DNA from: JAEXNA01 sp050486105
GTDB lineage: Bacteria; Vulcanimicrobiota; Xenobia; Xenobiales; JADMJV01
NCBI GenBank assembly: GCA_050486105.1
Contig: JBJHCR010000070.1
Coordinates: 1 to 22,548, forward strand
Length of the DNA stretch: 22,548 bases
Direction of reading: 5' to 3'
Shown: positions 1-8,124 of the stretch, piece after piece
Position numbering within the stretch: position 1 is the stretch's first letter
Layout of the letters: the number at the start of each line of letters is the position of its first letter
Notes under the pieces: model-generated
What the model was told of the DNA's origin: nothing
The model's input: the letters and a program-made list of their open reading frames with translations, nothing else
Databases searched by the model: none
Program-made: the position numbers and the translations under genes

Positions 1-183
1 CTTGAGGGCTCGGTACCTAGGCTCACAGAGTTCTACCGCTACGGTGTCGGGCCGAATGTCTCGGAGGACAGCTTCGACAAGTTCCACACTCTTGGCGGAG
101 ACGTGAGCGGTTCCGATCACATAGATCTTGCGTCCTTCTACTTCGTAGAGGTGAACGTTCTCTGGCAGGGTCGCATCAGTCAT
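1..183 (-). CDS. TraB/PrgY-family protein, N-terminal fragment (cut by window edge)
   Basis: Only the first 61 codons are inside the window; the gene continues beyond base 1. Read on the minus strand from ATG at 183, the protein begins with a short charged leader, then a GTAHVS motif at about residues 24-29 and a VAVELCEPR segment at about 48-56. A glycine-threonine-histidine-serine turn followed by V-E-L-(D/C)-x-x-R is characteristic of the TraB/PrgY/GumN family, which resembles metal-dependent proteases of the Tiki type. Bacterial and archaeal members are often membrane proteins of unknown substrate. The usual acidic residue after V-E-L is Cys here. It is divergent from the esterase gene, with a 139-base spacer. 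Family assignment is fairly secure; function is not known. Confidence 0.8.
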   Translation of the reverse strand, partial: MTDATLPENVHLYEVEGRKIYVIGTAHVSAKSVELVEAVLRDIRPDTVAVELCEPRYRALK

Positions 184-322
184 ATCCGGCGCGATCTTAG
201 TTCATTCCGATAGACCTGTAAAGGGAGTCCGTCATCAAGGGTTCTCTCGAGCGATTCGACGGCCAGGAACGAGTTCCATTGCGGACGGGAGGAGGAACAG
301 AGGCTTTTCGAAATTATCCCAC

Positions 323-1060
323 ATGAAAGTTCAGAAAAAGACCATCAAGAGCCGACACCTTGGACGCTCCATGCCTATGGCCATTTACGGACACTTTGGG
401 GTCCCTCTCTTGGCCTTTCCCACTGCAGCCGCCGACTTTGAAGAATTCGAAAGGCAAGGCATGCTGTCAGCCTTGTCGCCCTTCATTGAAGGAGGGGTTA
501 TCAAGTTGATCACCATAGACAGCATTAACGGAAGCAGTTGGAGTGACAAGACAGTGTCCATTCCTGAGGCGGCCCGTCGTCACCAGGCCTATGACTCCTA
601 CGTTGCTGAAGAAGTAGTTGGCGAGATCTTTGCCGACTGTCAGGGGCGGGTTCCCATAGCTACCATGGGAGCCTCATTTGGTGCTTTCCACGCCATGAAC
701 ACCCTCTTCAAACATCCCGACCTGTTCCGTTATGCCTACGGCCTGAGTGGGATCTACGATATCTCCGAAATGTTCGGCGAGCATTTTGACCACAATTGTT
801 ATCTCAATAGCCCCAAGCACTATCTTCCCGAACTTAAGTCTAAACCGGCTTGGGATTACCTGGCCAATGCTCAAGTCACCTTGATTTGTGGACAGGGGCC
901 TTGGGAGAGGGTTCATTGGACCACCTGGTTCTCAGACTATCTCGAAAAGATGGGAGTGCCCCATAAGTTGGAACTCTGGGGGCACGATGTGGCTCACGAT
1001 TGGCCTTGGTGGTTTAAGCAGATGGATCTTTACTTGCGTAGGGATTTCGGAGCCCCTTAG
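323..1060 (+). CDS. esterase-like alpha/beta hydrolase (COG4947-type)
   Basis: A 245-residue soluble protein without a signal peptide. The nucleophile elbow is G-A-S-F-G around Ser118, preceded by a beta strand (VPIATM), as in alpha/beta hydrolases. The likely catalytic His lies in the GHDVAHDWPWW segment (His221 or His225); His225 followed by DWPWW is typical of the esterase-D-like/COG4947 group of uncharacterised bacterial esterases. The substrate cannot be told. The ATG at 323 lacks a clear Shine-Dalgarno; the purine-rich stretch at about 287-302 is more than 20 bases upstream, so the start is less secure than the family. The stop lies 2 bases before the GTG of the CYTH gene, so the two are surely co-transcribed. 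Confidence 0.82.
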   Translation: MKVQKKTIKSRHLGRSMPMAIYGHFGVPLLAFPTAAADFEEFERQGMLSALSPFIEGGVIKLITIDSINGSSWSDKTVSIPEAARRHQAYDSYVAEEVVGEIFADCQGRVPIATMGASFGAFHAMNTLFKHPDLFRYAYGLSGIYDISEMFGEHFDHNCYLNSPKHYLPELKSKPAWDYLANAQVTLICGQGPWERVHWTTWFSDYLEKMGVPHKLELWGHDVAHDWPWWFKQMDLYLRRDFGAP

Positions 1061-1062
1061 AG

Positions 1063-1665
1063 GTGACCGAGAGAGAAACCGAGATCAAGCTGCTCCTCAG
1101 CCAGAGTGGAGCGGAGAAGTTGAGTTCTATTTTGGGAGAGCCAATCAGGGAAAAGACGTTGGTCAACCAATACTTTGTGGCTCAGGCTGCGGTGGAGCGA
1201 AGAGACTGGGTGTTGCGCCTTCGGTCTGAGGGCGACAAACGGACCTTGACCTTAAAGATCGGACGTGAGGTGGCCCCTGGTCTCTTCGATTCTATCGAAG
1301 TCTCTGAACAGGTGACCGAGACGGAGCCTGTCCACTGGGAGTCGACCTCCACACTCAGACGGTTTCGAGAGGAGATTTCAAATGCTCCAATTCGACTATT
1401 GGGTGAGACCAAAACTCTGCGGCGGGTTTGCAGGGCTCCCTTGGCAGGGGCTCGCTTCTGGGAAATTGACCAAACGCTCTATCCCGATGGCACCCTCTTT
1501 TGGGAACTCGAAATCGAGATCTGCAGCGACCAGGGGCAGCCCTCTGACGGGTCGAGCTTGCCTGAGATGATCAGAGAGTGGTTGGTGCAGCACGGCATTG
1601 AGAACTCCCCCAGTCGAAAGACCAAATATGCCCGGTTCTTGGACTCTTTGAAAGAGGCATCCTAG
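1063..1665 (+). CDS. CYTH-domain protein (triphosphate tunnel metalloenzyme family)
   Basis: The 200-residue product opens with R-E-T-E-I-K, the ExExK motif (Glu5, Glu7, Lys9) that defines the CYTH superfamily. Later strands are rich in alternating Arg, Lys and Glu (for example WVLRLRSE and TLTLKIGRE), as expected for the triphosphate-binding tunnel. Known members include class IV adenylate cyclase, thiamine triphosphatase and inorganic tripolyphosphatase; the sequence alone does not choose between them, although inorganic triphosphatase activity is common in bacterial members. The start is GTG at 1063, two bases after the esterase stop. The 3' end is convergent with the squalene synthase-like gene, with only six bases between the two stop codons. 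Confidence 0.85.
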   Translation: MTERETEIKLLLSQSGAEKLSSILGEPIREKTLVNQYFVAQAAVERRDWVLRLRSEGDKRTLTLKIGREVAPGLFDSIEVSEQVTETEPVHWESTSTLRRFREEISNAPIRLLGETKTLRRVCRAPLAGARFWEIDQTLYPDGTLFWELEIEICSDQGQPSDGSSLPEMIREWLVQHGIENSPSRKTKYARFLDSLKEAS

Positions 1666-1677
1666 ATCAGTCTAGGA
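1660..1677. other. short hairpin spanning two convergent stop codons
   Basis: A perfect 7-bp inverted repeat, TCCTAGA-TCAG-TCTAGGA, contains the TAG stop of the CYTH gene on the plus strand and the TAG stop of the squalene synthase-like gene on the minus strand. There is no T-run on either side, so it is not a canonical intrinsic terminator. It may still act as a weak RNA 3' structure for both transcripts. Confidence 0.45.
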
Positions 1678-2541
1678 GCCTCTGAGTCCCGCCAAGGCGG
1701 TCTTGCCTGCCAAGGCAAGCTTCTCCATCTTGCTGAGACGAGCTCTCTCTTGGAATACCTGAGGGCCCATTCGCTCGATCTTGCCGAGAAGAGCCCGGTA
1801 GATGCTGGTCATGGCCTCCAGCGAGGCCTGGCTTTCAGGGTGAACGTGCTCTTTCAGGTCCGCAGAGCGCTCGTAGAAACTCTTGGCTCGGTCTATTTGG
1901 AAGTCCAAGAAATTTCTGAGGTTGGGACTGGGAAGACCCTCAAGGAACTCAGTTTCACTGATTTCAAATCTGGCCAGGTCTTCAAGTGGGAGGTAGATCC
2001 TGCCGCGCTCTCCATCTTCGGCCACATCTCTCAAGATGTTAGTTAACTGAAACGCGATTCCTCGAGCTTCAGCCTTTTCCAATGCTTCCTGGCTGTGGTC
2101 AAAGCCAAAAATATGCAAACACACCAACCCCACGGTAGAGGCCACTTGATAGCAGTAGCGGTAGAGATCCTGGAAGGTCTGATAGCGGGTAACGTGGAGG
2201 TCGGAACTTGTTCCATCCACCAACTCTTCGAAATATTCAGCAGGGATCTCAAATTTTTCAACACTATCGCGAAACGCCGGCAAGACCAGCGGACCGTCTT
2301 CGTTCGCGACGTTGGAAGTTCGTATGGCTTGCTTCCAAGCGTTGAGGCGTAGGGTCCGGTTTTCTAGAGCTTCATTGTCGGAAAGGTCATCGCTTACCCT
2401 GAAAAAGGCATACACCGCACAAAGACTATCTCGGCGAGTTTGAGGGAGAAGTTGAATTCCGTAGTAGAAGTTTTTTGCTCTTTCACGGGTCAACTTTCGG
2501 CAGAAGTCGTAGGACTTCGCTAAAAGATTGGGCTCAGTCAT
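1672..2541 (-). CDS. squalene/phytoene synthase family protein (HpnC/HpnD-like)
   Basis: A 289-residue head-to-head prenyl synthase. The first aspartate-rich motif is DDLSD at residues 51-55, after the usual AVYAFFRVS lead. The second is NILRDVAED at about 168-176, followed by GRIYLPLEDLARF, the family signature. Members condense two farnesyl (or geranylgeranyl) diphosphates. With hopanoid genes 7 kb away, presqualene diphosphate synthesis (HpnD) or its conversion (HpnC) is the likeliest role, and the NFYYG segment (about residues 24-28) looks more HpnD-like. No desaturase (hpnE) or squalene-hopene cyclase is visible, so a carotenoid role is not excluded. The start is ATG at 2541. A perfect inverted repeat lies directly upstream of the start codon and may regulate expression. 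Confidence 0.88.
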   Translation of the reverse strand: MTEPNLLAKSYDFCRKLTRERAKNFYYGIQLLPQTRRDSLCAVYAFFRVSDDLSDNEALENRTLRLNAWKQAIRTSNVANEDGPLVLPAFRDSVEKFEIPAEYFEELVDGTSSDLHVTRYQTFQDLYRYCYQVASTVGLVCLHIFGFDHSQEALEKAEARGIAFQLTNILRDVAEDGERGRIYLPLEDLARFEISETEFLEGLPSPNLRNFLDFQIDRAKSFYERSADLKEHVHPESQASLEAMTSIYRALLGKIERMGPQVFQERARLSKMEKLALAGKTALAGLRGS

Positions 2542-2555
2542 GGAATCTTGATTCC
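2542..2555. promoter_or_regulatory. 14-bp perfect inverted repeat at the squalene synthase start codon
   Basis: GGAATC-TT-GATTCC is a perfect 6-bp-arm inverted repeat that abuts the ATG at 2541 on the minus strand, between the start codon and the nearest purine-rich ribosome site. It could be an operator or a small hairpin affecting translation. A second palindrome, CCGATCGG, lies at 2563-2570. No regulator is identified. Confidence 0.35.
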
Positions 2556-2608
2556 CTTACGGCCGATCGGTTCCTGGGTTGCCTTTGCTCGATGGTCACC
2601 AAGCCAAC

Positions 2609-3274
2609 TCAATCGATCAGCCCCAGGCGGACACCGCGCAGAGCTGCCTGGGTGCGGTCTTTGACGCCCATTTTTCCCATAATCGATTGCACATGCTTTT
2701 TGATAGTCACTTCCGCTAGGTTCAACTCCCTACAGATGGAACGATTCGTCATCCCTTTGGCCACCAAGCGGAGGACGTCGAGTTCCCTGGGAGTGAGCTC
2801 TACTATGGGTGGAAGCTCTCCTTCTACTTCAGGTTTGCCGAGATTGACGGCGGCTCGGGCTATGGCCCCGAAGGCCTTCTGAACCAAAGTCTCCGACAGC
2901 AGACACCCCCCCCTGACGGCACTGCGGATCGCGTCTCCAATGAGCTCTTGGGAGGAATCTTTGGTTAGGTAGCCATTCGCACCCCAGCGAAGGGCCTCGA
3001 CCAAATAGAGATCGCTGTCGGACACGGTGATAAAAACGACCTTGATCGCGGGCAGCTTCTCTCGGAGACGCCGCATGGCCTCCAGGCCGTTGAGTTCTGG
3101 CAGTCGGACATCCATAAGGATGACGTCGGGTTCGACTTCGATGGCTGTATCGATGGCCTGTTGGCCGCTGCGGGCCTCCCCGATGACATCGATCCCTTCT
3201 AAAGATGAGATCATCCCTTGAAGACCCTGAAGTATGACGGGGTGGTCATCCACCACCAGAACTTTTATGGACAT
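2609..3274 (-). CDS. NarL/FixJ-type response regulator (REC + LuxR HTH)
   Basis: The 221-residue protein has a receiver domain with the acidic pair at Asp9-Asp10, phosphoacceptor Asp55 (LMDVRLPE), Thr83 and Lys105 (YLTKD), so it should be phosphorylated normally. A linker of about 30 residues leads to a LuxR-type helix-turn-helix at about 160-221, with the signature LTPRELDVLRLVAKGMTN and the recognition-helix region EVTIKKHVQSI. It is a DNA-binding transcriptional regulator. No histidine kinase is adjacent on the same strand, so the partner is unknown; the kinase at 5635-7071 or one elsewhere are candidates. The start is ATG at 3274 with a GGAAG site upstream. Confidence 0.93.
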   Translation of the reverse strand: MSIKVLVVDDHPVILQGLQGMISSLEGIDVIGEARSGQQAIDTAIEVEPDVILMDVRLPELNGLEAMRRLREKLPAIKVVFITVSDSDLYLVEALRWGANGYLTKDSSQELIGDAIRSAVRGGCLLSETLVQKAFGAIARAAVNLGKPEVEGELPPIVELTPRELDVLRLVAKGMTNRSICRELNLAEVTIKKHVQSIMGKMGVKDRTQAALRGVRLGLID

Positions 3275-3428
3275 TGGTTTTCGCTTCCGAGGGATTCATT
3301 GGTGAGGCGCATCGGGATGCTTTTCGAAAGTGGTGATTTCACTTCAAGTCCTCCCGATCTGCCAAGTTTTCAGAGACTCTTTGGAGTCCGTGCCGAGATA
3401 CCTTCTTGCCTGACGCTGCTCTGCAGGC

Positions 3429-3911
3429 CTATTTGGGCCTGACATCGTTTTCGGAGTAAGGCAGTGAGAGCAGCGGGCAAAGGGCGTCCTGAAGCAGGTT
3501 ACCGGTGGTGCTACCAGAGAGCCAACGGGCCAGTCCGTGCCGGTGATGAGTGGCGATGACGATCAAGTCCACTCGGTGTTCGGAGACCACGGTTTTCAGT
3601 GTTTGCACCGGCGTTCCGACTCGGGTAAGAGTTTCGTGAGGGAGTTCGAGAGGCAAGGACTGACTCAAGGCATGGAGGTAGGATTCAGCCTCCTTGAGTG
3701 CGGCTTTGATCGGCTCGTCGGCGAGGTTGGCTGGAAGGGTGCCGAAGGCCGGCAGAGGCGGAGGGGGAACGCTCCTGTACATAATCAAAGTGGAACTCCA
3801 GCCCAGGGCCAGTTCGATGGCTACGGGAAGTGCTAACTCGGCAAAGGGACTTCCGTCCAAGCATATCAGCACTCTTTGGAACATGTTCAAGGCTTTTTCT
3901 TTGCGGCCCAA
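3429..3911 (-). CDS. universal stress protein (UspA family)
   Basis: A 160-residue UspA-fold protein. The first strand is FQRVLICLDGSPFAELALP and the C-terminal nucleotide-loop region is HRHGLARWLSGSTTGNLL followed by CPLL. The consensus ATP motif G-2x-G-9x-G-(S/T) is only partly kept, because the first Gly is replaced, so ATP binding is uncertain. The TTG at 3911 is preceded by AAGAAGG with 4-base spacing; ATG at 3884 would give the more usual MFQRVL start but has no clear ribosome site. It precedes the NarL-type regulator on the same strand by 154 bases and may share its transcript. Usp proteins modulate stress survival; no specific partner is evident. Confidence 0.87.
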   Translation of the reverse strand: MGRKEKALNMFQRVLICLDGSPFAELALPVAIELALGWSSTLIMYRSVPPPPLPAFGTLPANLADEPIKAALKEAESYLHALSQSLPLELPHETLTRVGTPVQTLKTVVSEHRVDLIVIATHHRHGLARWLSGSTTGNLLQDALCPLLSLPYSENDVRPK

Positions 3912-4048
3912 GCAACCTTCTTTACATCACTAATCTATGTGGTATATGTACGATTCTATCCTTTGGGATGCCCTATCCAGATGCCAGGGACTCCATTCAT
4001 GTTTGAGATTTCTGGCCACCATTAACCAGGAACGAAGGAGGATTTCAA

Positions 4049-4393
4049 ATGGAGCCACTCAATCGGGCTGCGGCCCTAGCGTGCTTTGGAGATGAAGCTA
4101 TCTTCTCAGCAGCTGTCCAGGCTTTTCTGGAAGAGAACGATGCCATGATGATGACTTTACAGGAAGCGGTCGAAGCCAGAAACTTCGTTCGAATCAAGGA
4201 TCGTGCTCACTGGATCAAGGGAGGGTTGGTATTTCTGCACGCTGGCCCTAGTTCCCAGGCAGCTAGGGACTTGGAATCCGCTGGGGCGGCCCAAGACCCC
4301 GAACGGGTGCAAGAGGCATTCAGCAGGCTTCAGCGGGAGGTGGGGCGTTTGAAGGCCGCTCTGAATGGAGCTCAACATCGTGAAGCCAGCTGA
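4049..4393 (+). CDS. stand-alone histidine phosphotransfer (Hpt) domain protein
   Basis: A 114-residue all-helical protein. The segment DRAHWIKGGLVFL around His54 matches the Hpt phosphorylation site (H-x-x-K-G), and the following GPSSQAARDLESAG matches the helix that follows it in Hpt domains. Length is normal for a free Hpt module. It relays phosphate between receiver domains, usually from a hybrid kinase to an output regulator. It begins at ATG 4049 with a textbook AAGGAGG at 4035-4041 and lies 83 bases upstream of the REC-HD-GYP gene, with which it may be co-transcribed. That regulator or the CheY-like receiver could be its targets (inference). Confidence 0.85.
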   Translation: MEPLNRAAALACFGDEAIFSAAVQAFLEENDAMMMTLQEAVEARNFVRIKDRAHWIKGGLVFLHAGPSSQAARDLESAGAAQDPERVQEAFSRLQREVGRLKAALNGAQHREAS

Positions 4394-4476
4394 AAAGTAA
4401 GGCCTAGCTAGATTCGAGAAGGGGTTTTTTCGCGGGTGTGATGAATCCTACCTCAGCATCGTTTTAGGGGGCCCTG

Positions 4477-5619
4477 TTGGTGGACGCCGTTACTGCGCAA
4501 AATAGAAATCAAGCATTCCCGTCGGTACGAGGACAGAGAGCATTCGTAGTCGACGATACGAGGTCTTTGCGAGAGATGGTCTCGAAGTTTCTTCGAGGAT
4601 TGGCCTTGGATGTACAGCAATTCGAAGACGGCCGCGATGTGGCCGCCGCAGCTGAAACCCTCCTTCCGGACCTCATAATCTTGGATTTTCTGCTGCCGGA
4701 TATCGATGGTTTGTCGATTCTCTCGGATCTCAAGAGTCGAGGCACAACAAAGAATATTCCGGTAATAATGGTCAGCGGATACGGGGAGGAAGAGATGGTG
4801 ACGAAGGCACTGGAGCTCGGTGCCGACGACTACATCTCCAAGCCTTTTTGCTTGAAACGCTTGAAAGCTCGGGTGAATTCCTGTCTTGCCTCTCGAAGGC
4901 TTATGCTGATGGAGCAAGAGGATCGAGTCCGTCTTGAGAGTACCAATCTTGTCCTGGAAGATCGCGTTACTCAAGCTCTAGAGCAGCTGAAATCATCTCA
5001 TATGGCGATCGTCTTCGCCTTGTCGAAGCTAGCGGAGTCTCGAGACCCGGAGACCGGAGACCATCTCGAGCGCCTGCGGGAGTATTGTAAGGTTCTCGGT
5101 GAAGGACTCAGAAGCCGCGAACCCTACCAGGAGCTGATCACTGACGACTTCTTGGAGGAACTCTATGACGCAAGCCCACTGCACGACATTGGAAAGGTTG
5201 GGATTCCCGACTCGGTTTTGCTGAAGCCAGGCAAATTGACCGACGAAGAATTTGAAATCATGAAGTCTCACAGTGTCATCGGAGCCGAAACGCTGCGAGA
5301 AGTTCAACGTCGCTACCGAGACAATAAGATTGTGGCCATGGGGATCGAGATCGCCCGCTCTCATCATGAGAAATGGAATGGTCGGGGTTATCCGGACGGT
5401 CTCACCGGGGAAGAGATTCCTCTCTCGGCTAGAATTCTGGCTTTGGCTGATGTCTACGACGCCCTGACTTCGAAGAGAGTCTATAAACCGGCCTTCAGTC
5501 ACGAGAAGGCCCGAGATATCATCATGGGGGATTCCGGCACTCACTTTGCTCCCGACGTGGTCGAGGTCTTCGTTGAGAATCAAGATAAGTTTGTAGCTAT
5601 TCGAAGCGCCTATCAATAG
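4477..5619 (+). CDS. response regulator with HD-GYP cyclic-di-GMP phosphodiesterase domain (RpfG-type)
   Basis: A 380-residue two-domain protein. The receiver spans about 20-140: acidic pair Asp26-Asp27, phosphoacceptor Asp70 (IILDFLLPD), Lys122 (SKPF). A helical coiled-coil linker at about 143-175 leads to an HD-GYP domain with HDIGK at 236-240, His265, HHEKWNGRGYP at 296-306 and an aspartate in LADVYDALTS at about 325. All key metal and GYP residues are present, so it should hydrolyse cyclic-di-GMP under phosphorylation control. The start is TTG at 4477 (or GTG at 4480) after a GGGGG run. It is convergent with the histidine kinase, with a 15-base gap. The tandem-PilZ protein at 17374 is a possible downstream sensor of the same messenger. 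Confidence 0.93.
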   Translation: MVDAVTAQNRNQAFPSVRGQRAFVVDDTRSLREMVSKFLRGLALDVQQFEDGRDVAAAAETLLPDLIILDFLLPDIDGLSILSDLKSRGTTKNIPVIMVSGYGEEEMVTKALELGADDYISKPFCLKRLKARVNSCLASRRLMLMEQEDRVRLESTNLVLEDRVTQALEQLKSSHMAIVFALSKLAESRDPETGDHLERLREYCKVLGEGLRSREPYQELITDDFLEELYDASPLHDIGKVGIPDSVLLKPGKLTDEEFEIMKSHSVIGAETLREVQRRYRDNKIVAMGIEIARSHHEKWNGRGYPDGLTGEEIPLSARILALADVYDALTSKRVYKPAFSHEKARDIIMGDSGTHFAPDVVEVFVENQDKFVAIRSAYQ

Positions 5620-5634
5620 AGGTCATAGGTCAAG

Positions 5635-7071
5635 TCAGCTATTCGCTGCTCTCGCTTCCAACATTTCCCTGGCGGTATACCGAGTGACCACGTCTGGCGA
5701 CTTAAGACTTAAGGCCAAGGCTAGATTCAGTTCTTCGTCGCTGAGTTCGGTTGTCAAATATCCAGCTAGCCCCATTTCTCTGCAGAGTGCAACCTCGCCG
5801 CGCTGACCAGCGGACGTGGTGACAACCACTCGTGCATCCGACCTGGATTCCAGGATTTTTCTGGGCAAATCAAAGCCGTTGAGTTCAAGGTCGATGACAA
5901 AAAGGTCGTAGCCGTCGCTCGACTTTAGAGAGCTTAGGGCGTCATCGAGGCTTTCGCAAACCGTAAAAGAGTTGTCCGCGGCAAGTCTCTCTGAAAGCAA
6001 TTTGGGACTCTTGTGGGCCAAAAATACTCTTGTTCCCTTGAGTTCCGGGAGATCGATCTGTACCTCTCTTTCGACTTCGGGAAGGTTTGCCGTGAACAGA
6101 AAGGTGCTTCCTACTCCATACGTCGATTTCAGCCAGAGTTTACCACCCATGATTTCCACCAATAGTCGGCAGATGGTCAGTCCCAGGCCGGTTCCCCCAT
6201 AGACGGACTGCACCTGGTTGTCCGCTTGCTGGTAAGGTGCAAAGATTCGCTCTTGGGCCTCTTCTTTTATCCCGACTCCAGTGTCTTCGATGCTGAACTT
6301 TAGGAGTTTAGGGTCTTCGGAGTCTGTGGCGATATGCAAGCGCACGTGCCCTCGCTCTGTGAACTTCATAGCGTTGCTCAAGAGATTGGTCAGAACCTGT
6401 CTCAGACGACCTGGGTCGCCCACCACAAACTCTGGAGTGTCGGGGGCAATCCGGCAAGCGACCTCGAGCTGTTGCGGATTCTTGACCAAGATAGAAAAGC
6501 TGTCCGTCACCGAATGGGCAAGTTGGTGTAAGCTGAACTCCGAATTGACAAAGGCCAGTTGCCCAGCCCTCATCTTACTGTAGTCGAGGATGTCGTTGAC
6601 TAGGCTCTTCAGGGCTCCCGCCGACTCTTCGATGAGGTGGAGATATCGTTCTGCTTTCTGGTTCCCTCGACAGTTTCTCTCGGCTAGTGATGCTGCCGTT
6701 GAGATCACCGAGAGCGGTGATCTCATGTCGTGGGATATCTGGGCCAAGAGGGCCTGGGATTGCTCGGCCTCTGAGTGCCCAGTCCAAGCTTTCAGCAGTT
6801 CGAGGGTCCTGGGATGACCAATGGAGTTAGGCGAAATCCAAAGGCAGCCTCCAGGGAGCCCTTTGGGGTCAGAGCATATGGCAACCAGTCGGTCAGCACG
6901 GATCCCCGAACCCTGAGCATAAGTGGCGACCTCGTCCCCATTTGCGGCTTCCACGAGAACATAACCGTTGGAGTCCACAGCGTTCTGGTCGACCTTCACG
7001 GCGTGGAGTTGCTCGAGGGAGAGGTCTGCTCCCATTCTTTCAGTTAAGGTGGTAAATTGGATTGGTTTCAT
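5635..7071 (-). CDS. soluble histidine kinase with C-terminal degenerate receiver domain
   Basis: A 478-residue protein with no transmembrane segment. Residues 1-100 form an unrecognised N-terminal region. HisKA has the phosphorylated His114 in QISHDMRSPL. The HATPase domain has Asn233 (N box, NLLSNAMKF), DTGVG at 263-267, a FAPYQQ F box and GGTGLGL at 292-298. So the kinase core looks fully active. Residues about 345-460 fold like a receiver, with a possible phosphoacceptor Asp394 (FVIDLELNGFD), but the acidic pair is replaced by Ala-His (about 352-353) and the conserved Lys by Thr (YLTTELSD), suggesting a non-phosphorylated pseudo-receiver. It is divergent from the OmpR-type regulator at 7211, its likeliest partner. 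The start is ATG at 7071. Confidence 0.92.
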   Translation of the reverse strand: MKPIQFTTLTERMGADLSLEQLHAVKVDQNAVDSNGYVLVEAANGDEVATYAQGSGIRADRLVAICSDPKGLPGGCLWISPNSIGHPRTLELLKAWTGHSEAEQSQALLAQISHDMRSPLSVISTAASLAERNCRGNQKAERYLHLIEESAGALKSLVNDILDYSKMRAGQLAFVNSEFSLHQLAHSVTDSFSILVKNPQQLEVACRIAPDTPEFVVGDPGRLRQVLTNLLSNAMKFTERGHVRLHIATDSEDPKLLKFSIEDTGVGIKEEAQERIFAPYQQADNQVQSVYGGTGLGLTICRLLVEIMGGKLWLKSTYGVGSTFLFTANLPEVEREVQIDLPELKGTRVFLAHKSPKLLSERLAADNSFTVCESLDDALSSLKSSDGYDLFVIDLELNGFDLPRKILESRSDARVVVTTSAGQRGEVALCREMGLAGYLTTELSDEELNLALALSLKSPDVVTRYTAREMLEARAANS

Positions 7072-7210
7072 GCTCAGCGACCGCGCAGTTCGGTTCAGGA
7101 GGTTCGGCTTTTAAATAGGCTTCAAAAGTTTGAGCAATACTCCTAGGAAACAGAAACACTTATTTGACATTCTTCAACCTTGTCTCTTTTTGAGTCGAAG
7201 GGGTGAATCG

Positions 7211-7966
7211 GTGCTTTTTCGAAGGCTTCCTCAGAGTGCAAAGATGTTCAACCCTGTAGATGACCGGCGAGAAGAATCCCCTGAGTACGCTCAAATTCTC
7301 GTTGTCGATGATGACGAAGGGGTTCAAGCTGTTATTCGGACTTGTCTTGAGAGGAGCGGCTACAGGGTCTCTTCTGCCAGAGATGGAGAAGAGGCCCTGT
7401 CTATGGCGAATTCCAGGGCCTTCGATTTGGTGATCTTGGACGTCTTATTGCCGAAGGTGGACGGATTGCTGGTGTGCACCGAACTGCGCAAGACTCAGAC
7501 CCTTCCGGTGCTTATGCTGAGTGGCTTGAACGAAGATGTCGACAAAATCCTCGGTTTAGAAGTCGGCGCTGATGATTACTTGACAAAGCCCTTTAGCCCC
7601 AAAGAACTGCTGGCGCGAGTGAGGGCGCTCTTGCGCAGAGCCTATCGATTCACTAAAGAAGAAGACTCCTCCGAACCGCTGCGCGTGGGACCGTTCTCCA
7701 TTGACAGAGCAGCCTTCAAGATCAGCTTGTCCGATGAGGTCCTTCCCCTCACCACTTTGGAGTTTAGGATTTTTGAATGCCTTCTTAGGAATGGAAAGAA
7801 CGTGCTGTCTAGAGGCAGGCTGGTGGAGTTGGTTTGGGGGCACGAAGCTCCCGCTGATGAGCGAGTCGTCGACAGCCATATTCGCAATATTCGCAGAAAA
7901 TTACCCGTACATAGTCAATACATAGAATCGGTTCGAGGGGTGGGATACCGAATCCAAGTTCATTGA
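7211..7966 (+). CDS. OmpR/PhoB-family response regulator
   Basis: Receiver domain with the motif ILVVDDDEG, phosphoacceptor in VILDVLLPKVDG (Asp77 counting from the chosen start) and the Lys in YLTKPFSP, followed by a winged-helix DNA-binding domain with LTTLEFRIFECL, DSHIRNIRRKL and ESVRGVGYRI. All motifs are intact, so it is a phosphorylation-activated transcription factor. I chose GTG 7211 (251 residues) because GAAGGGG lies 7 bases upstream. The reading frame is open back to TTG 7130, and ATG 7244 is an alternative just before the receiver. It is divergent from the histidine kinase gene, which suggests a kinase-regulator pair sharing a regulatory region. Confidence 0.9.
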   Translation: MLFRRLPQSAKMFNPVDDRREESPEYAQILVVDDDEGVQAVIRTCLERSGYRVSSARDGEEALSMANSRAFDLVILDVLLPKVDGLLVCTELRKTQTLPVLMLSGLNEDVDKILGLEVGADDYLTKPFSPKELLARVRALLRRAYRFTKEEDSSEPLRVGPFSIDRAAFKISLSDEVLPLTTLEFRIFECLLRNGKNVLSRGRLVELVWGHEAPADERVVDSHIRNIRRKLPVHSQYIESVRGVGYRIQVH

Positions 7967-7984
7967 ATCTCCATTTTCTCTCCT

Positions 7985-8012
7985 TTGGATTTGCATTAAG
8001 CAGTGATATACT
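7985..8012 (+). promoter_or_regulatory. candidate sigma-70 promoter with extended -10 for the CheY-like gene
   Basis: TATACT at 8007-8012 is preceded by TG one base upstream (extended -10, TGATATACT). A weak -35, TTGGAT, lies at 7985-7990 with 16-base spacing. It sits 65-113 bases upstream of the two possible starts of the CheY-like gene and just after the stop of the OmpR-type regulator. Confidence 0.5.
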
Positions 8013-8124
8013 CTAGACAGCGCCCAAAGGTGGGGCAACCCGACTGCGAGGTTCGGAGTAGGGGAGGGAGTTGACGATGAATCCGTTTGATAAACCGGTT
8101 GCCAAAGCGCAGGGAGGAACAGTT

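Noticed and set aside
2475..2882. Plus-strand open frame across the NarL-type regulator
   Set aside because: It is the antisense of two clear genes (squalene synthase-like and regulator) with no recognisable domain.
7130..7210. Longer OmpR-type regulator starting at TTG 7130
   Set aside because: There is no good ribosome site and the added residues do not belong to the receiver fold; GTG 7211 has GAAGGGG at 7 bases.
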